Below are positions 5,718 through 5,941 of a stretch of 5,941 nucleotides of DNA, one piece after another. The number at the start of each line of letters is the position of its first letter. The first letter of the stretch is position 1. The position numbers were made by a program, and so were the translations under genes. The stretch lies in assembly GCA_031272745.1 (NCBI GenBank), contig JAISTF010000209.1, positions 1 to 5,941 of the forward strand. Reading direction: 5' to 3'. This DNA is from Eubacteriales Family XIII. Incertae Sedis bacterium. GTDB taxonomy: Bacteria; Bacillota; Clostridia; Peptostreptococcales; Anaerovoracaceae. Under the pieces are notes generated by a model, which saw nothing but the letters and a program-made list of their open reading frames with translations, did not search any database and had not been told where the DNA came from.

Positions 5718-5738
5718 GCATTCGACCGCCCCCCGCAT

Positions 5739-5782
5739 CTTATAAGCCGTTACCACACCTTATAAACGCTATGCGTTATAAG
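5739..5782. repeat. CTTATAA repeats and AT-rich hairpin
   Basis: CTTATAAG (5739-5746) is a palindrome. CTTATAAACGC (5759-5769) and GCGTTATAAG (5773-5782) pair over 10 bases with one bulged A and a 3-base loop. The CTTATAA word thus recurs three times in 44 bases, in both orientations, like a set of protein-binding sites. Confidence 0.5.
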
Positions 5783-5785
5783 CAT

Positions 5786-5875
5786 AAAAAAAAGGCTAAG
5801 CAGTGATCGTGTTTATCCGTACAACCGGGGGTAAGTTCGATAACACGGTTCGTTGACAACGATCACTGCTGCTCC
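5786..5875 (-). terminator. terminator-like structure with a long branched loop
   Basis: AGCAGTGATCGT (5799-5810) and ACGATCACTGCT (5859-5870) are a perfect 12-bp inverted repeat. Flanking GG/CC (5794-5795/5874-5875) can extend the stem across a 3x3 internal loop. On the minus strand the closing CC is followed directly by eight U's (5793-5786). The 48-base loop is unusually long for a terminator and has further pairing options (GTTTATC/GATAAC and AACCG/CGGTT). It may end a minus-strand gene or small RNA that begins beyond the right edge. Confidence 0.5.
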
Positions 5876-5909
5876 AGTAAATAAGTACCCCCCCGCGCCC
5901 GATTTACTG
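5875..5909. repeat. 8-bp inverted repeat with C7 loop
   Basis: CAGTAAAT (5875-5882) and ATTTACTG (5902-5909) are exact inverted copies around a 19-base loop that includes TACCCCC (5886-5892). That loop is complementary to GGGGGTA (5827-5833) in the loop of the neighbouring structure. Confidence 0.55.
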
Positions 5910-5941
5910 CCTCCGTTTCAGAAATTTTTCAAATTTTTTTT

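Larger units (their letters stand above)
5629..5941. other. gene-free, hairpin-rich stretch at the right edge
   Basis: No frame here looks coding and no ribosome site precedes a plausible start. The stretch holds homopolymer runs (T7-T8, A8, C5-C7, G5) and at least five inverted repeats, listed separately where strong. A minor one is GTCGT/ACGAC at 5663-5667/5675-5679. The cluster lies upstream of the radical SAM promoter and could be a structured RNA, an end of a mobile element, or the tail of a gene beyond the edge. It does not match a riboswitch, tRNA, or other RNA class I can recall. Confidence 0.5.

Noticed and set aside
5735..5766. T-box-like GGTGTGGTAACGGC on the minus strand
   Set aside because: It is similar to the GGGTGGTACCGCG motif, but the match is imperfect, no stem I or specifier region is visible, and no terminator with U-tract follows before the radical SAM gene, which is not a T-box target.
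5629..5941. Retron msr-msd, oriC or attC site
   Set aside because: There is no reverse transcriptase in view, no run of TTATCCACA-type DnaA boxes and no paired GTTRRRY/RYYYAAC core sites. The hairpins alone do not support any of these.

Overview
The window looks like chromosomal DNA from a moderately high-GC Bacillota, possibly one of the Negativicutes (Selenomonas/Megasphaera/Mitsuokella type). Grounds: strong GGAGG-type ribosome sites, near-consensus sigma-70/SigA promoters, G/C-rich third codon positions in the two long genes, and a radical SAM protein of a kind I recall mainly from anaerobic Bacillota. The taxonomic call is inference.

Left edge (1-425): the first 14 codons of pyrG (CTP synthase) on the minus strand, preceded by a well-formed promoter, a leader of about 136 nt, an intrinsic terminator, and a possible leader peptide ending in four Gln codons. 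Next (429-956, minus) is a dead transposase of the IS5/IS1182-like group. It has an in-frame TAG and lacks its catalytic C-terminal part. Behind it, 957-1287 has no gene but holds the transposase promoter and a 168-bp foldback structure with a perfect 15-bp hairpin at its core.

Middle (1288-4082): a complete acyl-CoA synthetase/AMP ligase on the minus strand, divergent from a type II toxin-antitoxin operon on the plus strand (RelB/DinJ-like antitoxin, RelE/ParE-like toxin, ATGA overlap). The operon has a promoter with a perfect 12-bp palindrome between -35 and -10. It is followed by a small zinc-ribbon protein that ends in a membrane segment and has its own extended -10 promoter.

Right (4102-5941): a radical SAM protein with extra C-terminal cysteines on the minus strand, with its own TATAAT promoter and a strong terminator lying between it and the convergent zinc-ribbon gene. 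The last ~310 bases carry no gene I can support. They hold a run of inverted repeats, including two perfect 12-bp ones and an 8-bp one, and two of their loops are complementary over 7 bases.

The genes do not form one pathway. They read as single-gene or two-gene transcription units, with mobile or structured DNA between them. The least explained parts are the pyrG leader, the 1105-1272 foldback and the hairpin cluster at the right edge. No CRISPR array, tRNA or rRNA was seen.
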